DNA of 64,000 bases. Source: Bolinopsis microptera (taxonomy: Eukaryota > Ctenophora > Tentaculata > Lobata > Bolinopsidae). The translations under genes and the position numbers were made by a program. The notes under the pieces are model-generated. The model saw nothing but the letters and a program-made list of their open reading frames with translations. It made no database searches and was not told where the DNA came from. Location of the stretch: positions 2,503,902 through 2,567,901 of the forward strand of contig NC_087076.1 in assembly GCF_026151205.1 (NCBI RefSeq). The letters are read 5' to 3'. Below are positions 34,888 through 47,574 of the stretch, piece by piece; the stretch's first letter is position 1, and each line of letters opens with the position of its first letter.

Positions 34888-36939
34888 ATGACATCAGATA
34901 TAAAGATAGTACCACTTGGGGCGGGCCAGGATGTGGGTCGAAGTTGTGTGCTTGTCTCGATGGGCGGAAAGAATATAATGTTTGATTGTGGGATGCATAT
35001 GGGATATCAGGACGAGAGAAGGTTCCCAGATTTCTCCTACATTTGCCAGCCTGGCGGAGCTACAGATGTCATAGATTGCCTGATAATATCTCACTTTCAT
35101 CTCGACCACTGTGGTTCTTTGCCTTATTTCACCGAGAAATTTGGGTATAATGGCCCTCTTATCATGACAGCCCCTACTCGGGCCATAGCTCCTATATTGC
35201 TGGAAGATTACCGGAAAATAACTGTCGACAGGTTAGTTAGCTACATAATAAATTGTTAACTTCAATCAATACTTAAAAGTTAAGAGTTATTTGAATTATT
35301 AATTATTGACGACGATTAAATATATAATATCGGTAACATAAGGTTGTTACTTGACAACTTGATTTGTCCCCCACAGGTACGGAGAGACAGACTTCTTCAC
35401 GACCCCACAAATAAAGCAATGTATTAAGAAAGTAAGGACGATAAGGGTTCACGAAACGATACAAGTCGACAAGGATATCAGTGTCAAGTGTTACTACGCA
35501 GGTGAGTCATCCTGCAACCAACCATTAGTTTTTATTCAGATATTGAGCAGGCGTAGTTTGGAAATTATCATGATTATATAAGATAATGCTATTTTTAGCA
35601 CTTTTTAGCAAAGTGTTATTCAGGTCACGTGTTAGGAGCAGGAATGTTCCTGGTAAAAGTGGGGAACCAATCAGTTCTCTACACGGGGGACTACAACATG
35701 ACACCAGACCGGCATTTGGGTTGTGCCTGGGTAGACCGGTGTAATCCGACTGTTCTTATTTCTGAGTCCACTTACGCTACCACTATACGCGACTCCAAGA
35801 GATGTCGTGAACGAGACTTTCTGAAGAAAGTTTACAATTGTGTCGAGGCTGGTGGGAAAGTGCTGATTCCAGTATTTGCTTTGGGTCGAGCTCAGGAACT
35901 TTGTATTCTTGTCGAGGAGTTTTGGGAGAGAATGAACTTGAAGGTTCCAGTATTCTTTTGTCACGGTTTGACTGAGAAAGCTACAAATTACTACAAACTT
36001 TTTATCACGTGGACGAATGAGAAGATTAAATCTTCGTTTGTTAACCGGAACATGTTCGATTTCAAGCACATTTCAGCCTTTGACCGGTCCTACATGAATA
36101 ACCCGGGTCCAATGGTGGTGTTCGCTACTCCTGGTATGCTGCATTCTGGCATGTCCCTCAGTATCTTCAAAGCCTGGTGTCACGAAGCTAAGAACATGAT
36201 TATCATGCCTGGCTATTGTGTGGCAGGTACTATGGGTCACAAACTTCTAAATGGCTCAAGAAAGGTTGATACAGATAAAGGGCCGATAACTGTCAACATG
36301 ACGGTCGAGTATTTATCGTTCAGTGCCCACGCTGATGCAAAAGGAATTCTCCAACTCATTAAAAATTGTCAGCCTAAAAATGTCGTTTTAGTTCACGGAG
36401 AGGAGAGAAAAATGACATTTTTAATGGAAAAAATAACGGATCAGTTCGAGATACCGTCGTTTAAACCCGCTAACGGAGAACAGATAAACATTCCTTGTCA
36501 GCCCCAAGTCTCCGCTACCATGTCAAAAGAAACATTCAAAACAGTGCGTAGTGCTGGGAATCAGTTTGAAGGAATGGTGGTTCGGAAGAACAACCAACTC
36601 GTCCTCTTATCAAAAGAGGAAGCAGTCCAGCAGCTCGGTCTTAAACCTCATACCCTCAATCTCAACTACAAACTCTGTCTATCAGGACTAAATCTAGAAG
36701 GTTCCGTGATCATGGAGAGACTTCACTCTCAGCTGTCCTCCATTATATCAGACCAGAAATTAGGTACGTTTAAGCGGCAGCATGACGGTACACTAAACTT
36801 GAATTCAGTTCACATCACGTGCCGAACAGAGGGAGGGAGGTCTGTTATCCATGTATCCTGGAATGTAGAGGATGAACCCATTGGCAAGGCTGTGTCAGAA
36901 ATTTTAGAGGAGTGTGGCGAGGACCTTATCACGAACTAA
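34888..36939 (+). CDS. INTS11: Integrator complex subunit 11 (RNA endonuclease)
   Basis: Exons 34888-35231, 35377-35501 and 35624-36939 join in frame (phases 2 and 2 after exon trimming) to 594 aa, close to the usual 600. The start is taken at [20 protein letters not shown] because the family begins this way; the longer upstream frame is hydrophobic and AT-rich. Metallo-beta-lactamase motif 2 HFHLDH is at 69-74. The rest is collinear with INTS11: [82 protein letters not shown] and [13 protein letters not shown]. It is the zinc-dependent nuclease of Integrator, cutting snRNA 3' ends and promoter-proximal transcripts in the nucleus. Confidence 0.97.
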
Positions 36940-37250
36940 GCTTTAAATGAAGATAATTTATTGTAAACTTCGCTTTTTAAAATTTCTTGATTGCTTATTT
37001 TCATAGAATTTTTATCTTTGCAGATCAAACTAAATCTGACACAAATCTTATTTATTTTACCATCCACTTTATTCTAATATTGATAATTTTGATGTTTCCA
37101 TTCTTTAATACATCATATCACATATGAGACTGAGTGATATTGTTGCCATTTGGTTTAAAAACTGTATTTCTAAGCATCAAATTACTTATTTGAATTGCTA
37201 TGAAATTGAAAGATCGAAATTAAATCTGTACTTCTATACTAGATAAGATC

Positions 37251-38425
37251 ATGATAAGAAGGCAGACACGATTGAGAAGAGAATATCTTTACCGCAAGGT
37301 TAGTTTCATCATTTTGTTTCAATCATATCGTTTTTATTCCGCGGCCGCAAAATGTGGAACTCTCAATTTCGACTTGTTCAATGTTAATGCCATTCTGTTG
37401 TAAAATATTCTGTTGTCAATAATACCATTCGGATAAAATACTAGGTAACCCACAATCCTAATAATAATATTTCGTAGGGTCTCGAGGAGAAAGAGAGAGC
37501 TACAGCTGAGAGGAAGGCTCAGCTAAAAGTAGCTGTAGAGGAAGGTAAACGGATACCAACTGAATTAAAGAAGGATGCGATCAACCTTCAGAAACAGATC
37601 GATCTTGACGGTAAGAACTTTCCGTTTTTATCAAAGTTTGACAACCTTTCATCAGATTGTCGTACGGTTTACCTTATTGTTAGCGTGCTACCGAATATAA
37701 GATTGTACTGACAGTTTAATATGCCAGGGAATGCGGATACGACAATAAACTCTATAGATGACGAGTATCTGTACGCGGGAGTACAAGACCCCAAACTAGT
37801 GCTCACCACCTCCCACGACCCCTCCTCTCGACTCAAACAGTTTGCAAAGGAGATCCGTCTCATTCTCCCAAACTGTCAGCGCCTCAACCGTGGACACTTC
37901 GTGGTGAAGGATCTGGTAGAGGCGTGTAAAAGTAACGATGTGACAGATCTGGTAGTGTTACATGAGCACCGTGGTGTCCCGGACAGCATTGTCATCTGTC
38001 ATCTCCCTTACGGCCCTACTGCTTATTTCTCCCTCTCCAATGTGGTCATGAGGCACGACATCCCCAATGTTGGACCTGTTCAGGAGGTCTACCCTCACCT
38101 TATCTTCCAGAATTTCACTACCAAACTGGGAAAGCGTCTTGAGAGTATATTAAAATACCTGTTCCCTGTTCCAAAACCCGAGAGTAAACGAGTTATGTCG
38201 TTCGTTAACAGTGAGGATTACATATCCTTCAGACATCACACCTACACCGGGCCAGATAACAAGATCGAGCTGTCCGAGGTAGGTCCCAGGTTCGAGATGA
38301 GGTTATTTGAAATCAGACAAGGCACCTTGGAGCAGAATCACACTAATATCGAGTGGAAGTTGAGACCGTATATGAACACTGCCAAGAAGAGATACTTTCT
38401 TGGGGACGAAGAGGAAGAAACGTGA
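37251..38425 (+). CDS. IMP4: IMP4, U3 snoRNP Brix-domain protein
   Basis: Exons 37251-37298, 37478-37610 and 37728-38425 join in frame (phases 0 and 1) to 292 aa, the normal length. The start MIRRQTRLRREYLYRK is the conserved N-terminus. The Brix domain follows with TTSHDPSSRLKQFAKE, DLVVLHEHRG, HLPYGPTAYFSLSNVVMRHD, FPVPKPESKRV and YISFRHHTY, and the end with GTLEQ. IMP4 works with IMP3 and MPP10 in the small-subunit processome, joining U3 snoRNA to pre-rRNA in the nucleolus. It starts about 310 bp after the INTS11 stop on the same strand. Confidence 0.96.
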
Positions 38426-38760
38426 TGAGGGAGATGATTTAATTTATTACTTAACTTTCAGCTGTTCTGTTTCGTCCAGATGAATCTACTTTACTTCTGC
38501 GTTTTAACTGATTGGGGTTTTTTATTTTATTTTTAACAACAGTCGACTATTGGACGGATTTGACCAATTTTGTAAGCTGCACAATTTATCTTATCATAAT
38601 CATGTTTTATTGAAATTTGAATATCAAACGATTATTCAAACCCAAATTTTAAATATATTTGTCAAATTTAATTGCATTATTTCGACAGTTTTCTCCTCAT
38701 ACCTCAAATTCTTCTGTTTAGTTTAACATGGCTCCACTAAACTAGACTCTCTATTTAGTG

Positions 38761-39200
38761 ATGGAGGGAGAAAAACCGTGGGACAGTACCTACCAATACC
38801 AGTGTAAAAAGAAGATGTTTGAGGAGCACAAAGAAGAGTTGGGGGAAAGTAGAGCGGTGGCCCTGGCAAACGTGTGGGCTAATTATCATTTCTTAAGTAT
38901 GCCGGCTAGCTATCTCTCCTTAGATATGCGTGTTTACTATCTCTTCTTAGTGATGTGATTTCATAGGATCGTTTTAAACATTTTCTAGGTTCATTCATTT
39001 TCAATTTGCACTACGTTCTGTTTTTAATTGTTTTCTTCTTTGTTTGATCACATAATATATCCGGCAGATTGTTCCTACCCTCCTGAAGCATTAGCAGCCA
39101 TCAACAGCTGGGGACCTCCACCTAGAGATGCAATGTATGAGGAGAAGATGAAAGAGTTAAAGGACAGAGAGGCAATAATGGCTGGAGATAAACCTACAAG
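38761..39200 (+). CDS. XTBD (XRN2-binding domain) exons, gene end not resolved
   Basis: Exons 38761-38896 and 39068-39200 join in phase 1. They encode WDSTYQYQCKKKMFEEHKEE, then ALANVWANYHFL, then CSYPPEALAAINSW. This is the XTBD fold by which CDKN2AIP, NKRF and PAXT-1 bind the nuclear exonuclease XRN2. The intron position is the same as in the NKRF-like gene at 55012 (ALANVWANYHFL with a phase-1 intron before CSYP), so the two are paralogues. The second exon ends in phase 2 at a GTACAT donor. It does not join in frame to the ATG exon at 43497. Either linking exons are missing from my reading or this is a partial duplicate. Most likely it is the 5' end of the first NKRF-like gene. Confidence 0.7.
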
Positions 39201-39344
39201 GTACATTAATACTATGTTAGCCAAGTTAATATAATACCTTCAAGATATAGATACTGGATGCAAGATAAGAGAAAGTTCATGTTCAAGAGATAAGAGAGGA
39301 TAGAAACATTGCTTTCAGTAAAATTATTAATTGCAATTTTAGTG

Positions 39345-39362
39345 CCCCCCCCCCCCCCCCCC
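39345..39362. repeat. 18-C homopolymer
   Basis: Uninterrupted poly-C between the XTBD exons and the NERD-helicase 3' end, with no matching poly-G terminus close by. Confidence 0.85.
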
Positions 39363-39567
39363 GCCACATTTCTATGTGCTTCTAATCAGTGGAATAAATT
39401 CACCTCGTTAAAACTTTAAACACGTATCTTTATGAAGTAATGTGTGAGAAATTATACATAATAACGATTACATATTAAGAAGATAATTTAATATTGCTAC
39501 TAAAGTCTAAAATACTCATTGTAGACGGCCACAAATTCGTCAACATTCAACATCATTAACGCTTTCC

Positions 39568-41793
39568 TCAATCCTCACTCATAGTCATATCGATTATTCT
39601 GACAGAATCTTTGAGTTTCTTTAACAATCGTTTATGTTCATATGACGGAGGAGGAGATTGGCAACGTGGATCATACTCTCCGTCCACATTAGATGTTATC
39701 ATTATCACAACACAGTATACTCTAGCTCGTGACATCTTCAGGTAGAGGGAAGGTAATGGACATTGTTCCATATGGTCTAATACAATAACAGCAGGGTACT
39801 CAGTCGAGTAGCAAGAGTCCACCACACACCACTCCATTTTACCAGATCTGTACTTCACAACGCCTACTTTGAACCCACAAGGAACATCTGTATTAATGTG
39901 TAGTTTATCGAATTCTTTGTTCAAGATTGAAGTTAATTTGGTTTCTGTATCCTTCATATTGATGACGTACAGAACTGTTCGAGGTCCCTGTATTGCATGT
40001 CCTGGTTTTAGGGCTGGTAACAAAACTTCTATATTGTCAGTTCTAGACTCAAAATTATTGTTAGAATCAACTATTTCATTTCTTATCTTCAATAAGATAC
40101 CCGCTAAATCGCCAGTACTTCTCATGTTCAACGATAAATTAACTCTATTGTCAGCTGGTATGAGTTGAATGATTGGCTCGTACACTTCCGACATGACAAT
40201 TTCATAAAAAGAGCTTATCTGGGTTAAATCACTCGTAATCCAGACTCTGTTGGATAATGATAATTGTTTAAATCTACTTAGTAGGTCCTCACGATGTAGT
40301 GTGTACAGCGCTGCTTGACAATCATCTACGAAAACGTGCACATTCCTTCCCACTAGTTTCTCCATAAGTTGTATAAAACCACAATATCTCACTATGTTAA
40401 CCATCACTACCTGGTTATTGTGCTCTGATATCACCTCTACCAAGGTATCTAACGAATCCTTGTGAAAGATTGCTTCCACAGTTTTGTGTCCGATATCAGC
40501 CTCGTCAAAAATATTTTTATAATGTAAAATGTTGGAGTTGCTAGTTTTAACGAAGAAGACAGCTCTGTTCACTTTGCTAGATGAGATCAACTGTATTATC
40601 TTAGCTAACAAAATTATGGTTTTCCCTGAACCTGCTGACAGTCCATTTATGAATAGAAGGTTATCATCCCTGTTGAAGGTTTCGCATTGTTCTGATGTCA
40701 AATTCTTTACTCCGATGATATCTCTAAAGATGTGAACTCCGTTGTTAATATTCACAGCTTCAACTTCAGATCCCTTCCTTACATCATGATTTAGTGGATA
40801 GTTTGAACTAGGAGATACTATATCTTCCTTTCTTAACAACTTATCAATTTCCACTACACACTTTCCTAAACTACACCTCTGTTCATCGCACATGTTTTCA
40901 TCAGTGCACCATATAGCAATAATTGTTTCTTTGACTTCTTTTTGAATAATATCGATAGCATCTCCTGTAATGAAGTTCGTTACATTTGTACACCACCAGC
41001 TCCTGAAATTAAGGAAATCTTCTTGGCAGATGATCTGCTTCTTCTGCTCTTCATCCATGTCAGTTAAAAGAATACGGGGTGTACTTGGAAAAGCGGAGAA
41101 ACTAAATACCAAACATTCCTCCGGGCCATTCTTCATCATGCTCTCAATTAAACATTTCATTTTATCTCCCTGGTCTTGGGATTTTTCGAATGCCAGAGAA
41201 AGTTGTTTTCTTTCTTTCTCGGTTAAATCTTTGGCCACTTTCTTGACAAGGGAAATATTACTCACCTCAACTATCACAATAAAGTTCCTTCCAATAACCA
41301 AAAAATCGATGTCGCCTTCTTGTTCTGCAGGATTCTTTCTGCAAGCCACACAATTACTTCTAACATGTCTGGTATCGCACAGTCTATGTTGGTGATGAGT
41401 ATACTGGAACTGTTGCAGAATTAAGAAGTCTCCACTCAGTCCCTCCAGTGCCCGATACACCATCATGATCACTTCTGCCTCATATTTTGCCTGCAGACAC
41501 TCTTCATTATCAAAATCTCTGCTGGAACCCCCCTCTTTGTCTATGTTGATGTTTCGTCTGCTCGGAGCAGGTGGTAGCATTATCGGAGTCTCATATTCCG
41601 AAACACAGTACTTCTCAACGATTTCTTTACCTTTTACTTTGTACTCTTCCAACGTAGTGAGCTCTGAAAAATACCACGTTAGAGATAAATAGCCCATCGT
41701 CTTAGTCTTACTTCAAAATAATGATCTTTATTATTGAAAATATTTAAAATAGTAGTAGTCCGCGAGTACTGAATCAGTAAACCTACCAGACAT
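39568..41793 (-). CDS. NERD-nuclease-like plus SF1 (UvrD/Rep-type) helicase protein
   Basis: Two exons: a 7-nt first exon 41793-41787 (ATGTCTG before GTAGGT) and 41663-39568 after a TTTTTCAG acceptor; together 700 aa in frame. Residues about 60-240 look like a NERD nuclease-related domain (QEGDIDFLVIGRN, FIVIVEVSN), with a CRKN/CVAC cysteine patch before it. The SF1 helicase follows: Walker A GLSAGSGKT (about 343-351), Walker B VDDCQ (about 448-452), motif III SDLTQ, motif IV LSLNMRST, motif V around STEYPAVIVLDHM, and motif VI MSRARVYCVVIM. The last nuclease position (Lys in ExK) appears replaced (EVSN), so cleavage may be lost. NERD-helicase fusions are common in bacteria. The spliced form shows this one is a resident eukaryotic gene. 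Function unknown; nucleic-acid defence or repair is a guess. Confidence 0.75.
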
Positions 41794-43496
41794 ATTGCTT
41801 TGTTCACCTTGACCAGCAGTCGCAAGTATATAATTGTAATTCATTTCTACCACAGCTAATACAACTGCGAATGTAATATCAATACAAAAAACAGTTTTAA
41901 AATTTGACCGCTAAATGCAGGGTATATCAGTTTTAGAGGACAAGAGGCATTTTTTTCCCTTTGAATCAATCAAACTAGATGAATTGTTGTAAATACTGAG
42001 ATCAAACTATCAATTTACAGGCTATCGTCAAACATGTTGCAAGGCGTCATCTTCAGTGACATAAGCCCTAGAAATTGTAAAAAGTTAGTAAAAATCTGAA
42101 CACTCTTAAAACGGTTATAAAGTTAAAATTAAGATGTAAGGAGTAAGGGAAGGCCAAAAGGAGTTTTTAGAGGAATTTAGGGAACATCTTTACTTGCTCA
42201 GGGTTTAGCGCCAGGATAAAGATTCCTACATAGTCCAATCAAATGTTATCGGATAATTCAACGTAAGTTTAGAACTCAAAACGAACGATTTTCAAGTGCA
42301 GTCAATTAACAGTCATTTAAAAGTGTTACAATAAGAAAGTCAATGATAAAATCTAAAATTCTGTCTCAGACACAACAGTCACTGATGAGAGAGAAGAACA
42401 AAATGACAAATGTACGAAACTAATTTAACATTGAGTAGAAAGTAGAAATAGAAATGGCGGCTGCTGGACTGACCTTGTTATTCCTAATAAGGATTGTCAT
42501 GGGTGTGTTTAGGCGGGAAAATACTCGTTCCCGCCTAAATAGTAAATAGGCATTTCTTCATCTACAATCTGTCTGTATATAACTGGAGTCTGGTTGTGTA
42601 CATCACTGTACATTGTACAATGTACACCCATTTTCAAGGGCAGGTACCACATGAAATATATAATATAATACATGATATTTGTTTGCAGTTCACCGTTCAA
42701 TGAATAATCAAATGTATCATTTTAACAGTAAGCTTACATTCAGAACTATCGCAAAAATGAGGATTAGCTTTGAAATCCATGGCTGTAAATTTTGTAAATT
42801 GCAAAAGCGACCCCTCCTTAAAACTTTGCTGGTTTTCCTTAAAATAGGATTCAGTAGTTAAACCGGTTTTGTTTCAGCCAAAAGAAGAAGCAAAGAATGC
42901 AAATGCACATGTGACAGAGTGACCGGTAAAAGAGACTCTCAAGAATATCAAGGGTCAGTTCAGATCTTGAAAGTTTTGGAGTTTTACCTCTAATAGGTAA
43001 TTATCTAAAAGACCGTTATCAGAATTAACTCCATTAACTCGAGTTTGTTCTTTGGAGGGAGCCTCCAAAATCCGGACGGAAAGCAGAACACTTGAATCGA
43101 GTCACTTTAAGTCGACGAAAACTGATAACTTTATTATTCAGCGAAGAGAGTGACATTTTTCTAATCTTCATTTTAATATTTGACAAGTTGGTGTTTAAGT
43201 TGTATCTATACTATTTCTATTCCACATATTATTTAATGCTTTTATTGTCATTTTATTGCAATTTAACGTGTGCGTGTCAAGTTTAAACGTTATAACATAG
43301 ACTCTTGTTAATGGGAAGATGGTCCACATTTTTAAACATCAATCTCCCTATACATATAACATATTGTATTAACCAAATCTTTCGGCATTTAAATTCTACT
43401 GAATTAGGTGATGGGTATTCGGATTATTTACATTTCTTGTGATATCTAAGATTATTCTAGTATGCTAACTCTAACTTATATGTTCAGTTTTAGTTC
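41794..43496. other. Upstream region of two divergent genes; no gene supported
   Basis: Lies between the minus-strand NERD-helicase start and the plus-strand NKRF-like exon at 43497. ORFs here are short and lack domains. Contains the inverted repeat at 42508-42539. Confidence 0.4.
42508..42539. promoter_or_regulatory. Perfect 12-bp inverted repeat built from TTCCCGCC words (E2F-like)
   Basis: TTTAGGCGGGAA and TTCCCGCCTAAA flank an 8-bp spacer. TTCCCGCC resembles the E2F/DP binding core. Placement between divergent genes makes a regulatory role possible, but it could also be the hairpin of a small repeat. Confidence 0.3.
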
Positions 43497-46400
43497 ATGA
43501 ACGAGAGCAATCCCACCGACATCCTCCTTGAGTCACCAGTCAACTTCAAGGAAGATGTTTCAGTGAATCTTCCAGATCCTTCTTCCTCGAAACATGGCTT
43601 CGGCCCTCCTCCAGAGGAAACGAAAATACCCGTTTCGAATCTGCCACCCCAACCTCGGTCTGATGCTGCACCAGAGCAAACACTAGACGCTTCAGCTCAA
43701 CACTCTGATGCACCTAATAAAATACATATAATTATTGAGCAGTCTGTAGGACAGCTAGATGATCCACCAGAAGTATGCAAGGTTGATGGTAGTATGCACG
43801 ACTCTGCTGGTGACGGTGGAACTAGTAGTAATCCTGAACCTGAATTAATGGACAATTCTTTAAGAGAAATCATTGAGGATGAGAAAGAAATACTGGATCC
43901 AGTCGAGGAAAAGCTTCTACTATTCTTGAAGGATTCGTCCAAAAGAGAGATAGAATTTGCTGGTGACATTTCCAGTCACGAGAGATATTTGGTGCACAGA
44001 TTTGTGACAGAACATGGACTTACTTGTGAGAGCACTGGTAGTAATGCTAATCATAAATTTGTGGTAAAGAAGGCAGGCGATGAAGAGGACGAACTTGACT
44101 ACGGAGCTGGCGGTGACGATAATGAAGAGAAGATGGGCGATGGTGAAGAAAATATACAGGATATGGATGATGTTGAAGGTGATGTGGTCACTGATATTAA
44201 TGGGTCACCAAGTCAGGAAGATGTCGTGGAGCTTTACTCAAACTTTAAGGTTTTTAGCGAATTTTTTGTTCTCGGGACTCAGGGCTGGGGTCGTTCACGT
44301 GTGTATTACGTAATCAGCCGAGGGGTAGTCGAGGGCCGAGGGGAGGCGGTTTTGTGAATGAAACATGTTGACATATTTCTTTGTTCCTTTGCACATAAAT
44401 TATTGCATTATATTATTTCTCCTTTTAAAGGTTATCATAAATCTGTCTCCAATTTCAGGAAGTGGAGACTGTCCAGAATTCTGCAAAACCACCAAATACG
44501 CAAGCGAAAAAACCAAACCAGAATGAAATAAAGTTTGATGTCAAACATGTTAATCCACATCTAACCTTGCGGGATCTGAAGTTGGAACATTTCTCTGGGT
44601 GCTACAAAATGGACAAACCTGTCGTTTCGCAAATTCTTCGAAATATTTGCGGAAGTGCAAAAATTCCTCTTCAAATAGTTCTAGATGAGAAGAAATGCGT
44701 TGGTAATCCAGGTCCTAACAGGTGCAAGGTTTCAATCTATATGAACGATATTCATGTATCCGACGGATTTGGAAAAAATCGTAAAGCAGCTAAAGAATGT
44801 GCTACCCTTACTGCAATAAAATATTTGCAGCACAAAGGAGTCACTTTGTGGGATACTATAACATTGGAAGATAGGTTTGTTGTTGCAAAGCCCATTGAAG
44901 ATCTGGGAGAAGACAAAACCACATTTAAAAGAAACTTCCAAATATTTATGGAAGAATTCATCATGGATCCGAACATAGTGCAGCTTCGAGTTATAGGTAA
45001 ATTTCTAAAACATGTTGCGGACGACTGGAGAAGATCGGAAATTATCAGTAAAAGCAATCAGTATAGTCTTCGTAAAGACGTAACTAGCAATTTTATTCGA
45101 GTTTCCAAAACCAATTCTCTCGTGCACAACCTTGCAGCTTATCCTACTGATGAGTGCAGTGGCCCCTCAGACGATGGTTTACCTAACAAATATGAAGGAC
45201 AGGTAAACTTTTTTAACGAATACTATTTTCCGTCTTGCTTATAATGTTTATTTAATCTATCTTTAGCATCTTGTTTTCTTTTTATTTAATTTATCTTTCA
45301 TCCAAATTAAAAAATATATATATTTATATATGCATATATCTTAGATTTTTCAAAAGGAATGAATCGAAGATAGTCCAGAATTTGAGTTTCAAATTGAGTT
45401 CTAAATCGACCAGTTTCAAGTAACATGTCTTCATTTTCAGAATATATCAAGTTGTGACCTCTCTCAAAAGTTCGTCGAGAACCCGCTTCTACCTTTCTCT
45501 CTGAAAGAACTAGCTAAAACGAAGTACGATCGTCTGAACGTAAGCTCTAACCTCCGTAATTTGCGTCCTCTTAAACTGGACCAATACCAAGGCGTCGTCT
45601 CGAGGAAAGTTGTTGGTCAACACAATCTTCCTGGTATCATAACAGAAATAACAGAAGCTGTTGGAGTATCATGTGAGTTCGATGTGAAGGGACCTTTCGC
45701 TGGAGTTCCGAGACTTCAGTGGAGAGCGTCTTTGTCAATTAACAAAGTATTCATTGCTAAAGGTTTCAGCAAAACCGAAAGTAAGTCCAGAAGTGACTGC
45801 GCAAACAATGCCTTTCATTTCTTACTTTCTGTTGGTCTTAACCTTATTTTCGACGATGAGATAATTGATGGACAGATAAAAAAGGTCGAGAAAGCCGAAG
45901 TTGAATCTTCGAGTATTCGAGAACAGTTTTCTGTATTCCAGGAGGATAAGAGTTTTGTAAAAATGAAGTTCTGTTATAGAATCAGTGAGACTGAAAAGGA
46001 ATTGTTCGAGGTGTTCTGTGAAAAATATAATCTTACACTACTTTACGAGGGCACTGGTGAGATAATGGCAGTTAAAAAGAATTCACATCTGCACAAAATG
46101 GAACTCATCATAAAAGAAGCCGAACAAACCGTTCCCTCCGTTCAGTCCGTTATCATAATATCCAAGGAAGATCTGGCTGTAAATTCTTCTATTCGCTACC
46201 ATATCCAACAGTTTGTCAATAATGACAGTTTGCTTGAACTTCAATTTCCGGAAAATTTGGATGTAACTCAAAAGGAACTAATCGAAGTCCTCTCGGAAAA
46301 ACACAAGTTGAAGCACGATGTTGATGGTTTAAGTAAAATAATCCTCTCTAAAGATCCTGATGATCTTGCTAAAGTTCTGGAAACAAAGACAGAGCCCTCA

Positions 46401-47574
46401 ATTTCTCAGGTATTGGTTTGTTTTGAACTGAATGTTTTGAACTTTTTAAAAAATGAGAAATTGGCAATGTACGGTATATATCAAACTGGAAACTTCTCCT
46501 TAAGAGTGGATTCCTGCAATCATTATCTAAATCTATATCGAAATATACCCTGTATAATATTTGTAAGAGGTCAGAAGATATTGTTTACCACATTAAAATT
46601 ATCACATTGAAAGCCAGTTAAATTAATTGAAAGTTAATTGAATGTTAATCCTCCATAATTGTCAGGTTCCCGGGAAATCAACCACAAAACGAAAGCAAAA
46701 ACAAAGACAGCAACTGACTGGAGTTCCGACTAGTTTGACCCCAAAACTCATTCAACAGAGAGGGACCAAGAGATCGATCATATCTATTCATGATGATGTT
46801 TTAAGGAAAACATTCAGAACGGATAACAATTCTGGCAAACAGCGGACCAAGCCCAATCCACGTATACAAAAGACCAAGAGTAATAGAAGGAGTGAGAATC
46901 GGAGAATTCAAATTGGGGCAGGTAATCCTGCTGGAAATAGTGGGGGTAACCCTGCTAGAAATAGTGGGGGTAACCCTGCTAGAAATAGTGGGGGTACTGA
47001 TCGTAGATTAAGTGAGGGCTGGAAAAACAATGAGAGAGAAGTTGGAAGTCAAGGTGGTAGTGGAATGGACTTTAGTTGGGTTAGTGACGTCGTGAACAGA
47101 GCTGTAAACACAGCGGTTACTGTGAACAGTGCGACAAGAACTACACTGAATCACACAAGTAACAATGCGGCAAACAGGAACAGCGGCGTATCCCTCCTCC
47201 GCCCTCCTTACCTGTCTGAAGAAAGCAGCTCCACTAGCTCGTTTAACCAATCTCTAGCAGTTTCTAACAATCATGCTAAGAACTGGCAAAGTCAGACCAC
47301 AAATGCGTCCCGCACACAAATCAGAGGATTCACATCACTCGGTTCTCAGAAGAGAAGCACTATACCTAGTTACTCTACTCAAAGTGTTAGTGATCCTAGT
47401 TATCAACAGAACACTAATGTGAATTATCAAACCAATGAGCAGGTACCGTATTATCCTGCCTCTTCTATACCCTCCCATCATCAGACTTCATCAGAAGACC
47501 TTTATTCATCATCATCTGGGGCTGAATACCAATCTCAGTATTCATCATGGTTCTCCAGGGGTGGCTCAAACTGA
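43497..47574 (+). CDS. NKRF-like protein 1: R3H and double-stranded-RNA-binding repeats
   Basis: Exons 43497-44249, 44459-45202, 45441-46409 and 46666-47574 join in phase 0 to 1124 aa. Exon 1 has a Pro/acidic N-terminus and an R3H-like block (LLLFLKDSSKREIEFAGDI, FVTEHGL, KFVVKK). Exon 2 has a dsRBD-like unit (LTLRDLKLEHFSG, CKVSIYMNDIHVSDGFGKNR, ECATLTAIKYL) and a second R3H-like unit. Exon 3 has another dsRBD (WRASLSINKVFIAKGFSKTE, DCANNAFHFLLSVGL) and two more R3H-like units. Exon 4 is basic and low-complexity, with a 9-residue NPARNSGG repeat, and Ser/Tyr/Gln-rich. I see no G-patch, unlike the other two copies. The XTBD exons at 38761 may be its true 5' end. A nuclear RNA-binding role is inferred from NKRF. 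Confidence 0.7.
46915..46995. repeat. In-frame 27-bp tandem repeat in NKRF-like gene 1
   Basis: Three units of 'ggtaaccctgctagaaatag' plus 'tggg' encode a repeated NPARNSGG. The first unit differs slightly (ggaaatagt). Confidence 0.85.

Noticed and set aside
42884-42955. Possible exon linking the XTBD exons to the NKRF-like exon at 43497
   Set aside because: A good CAG acceptor is present, but the frames close quickly and no phase joins 39200 to 43497.
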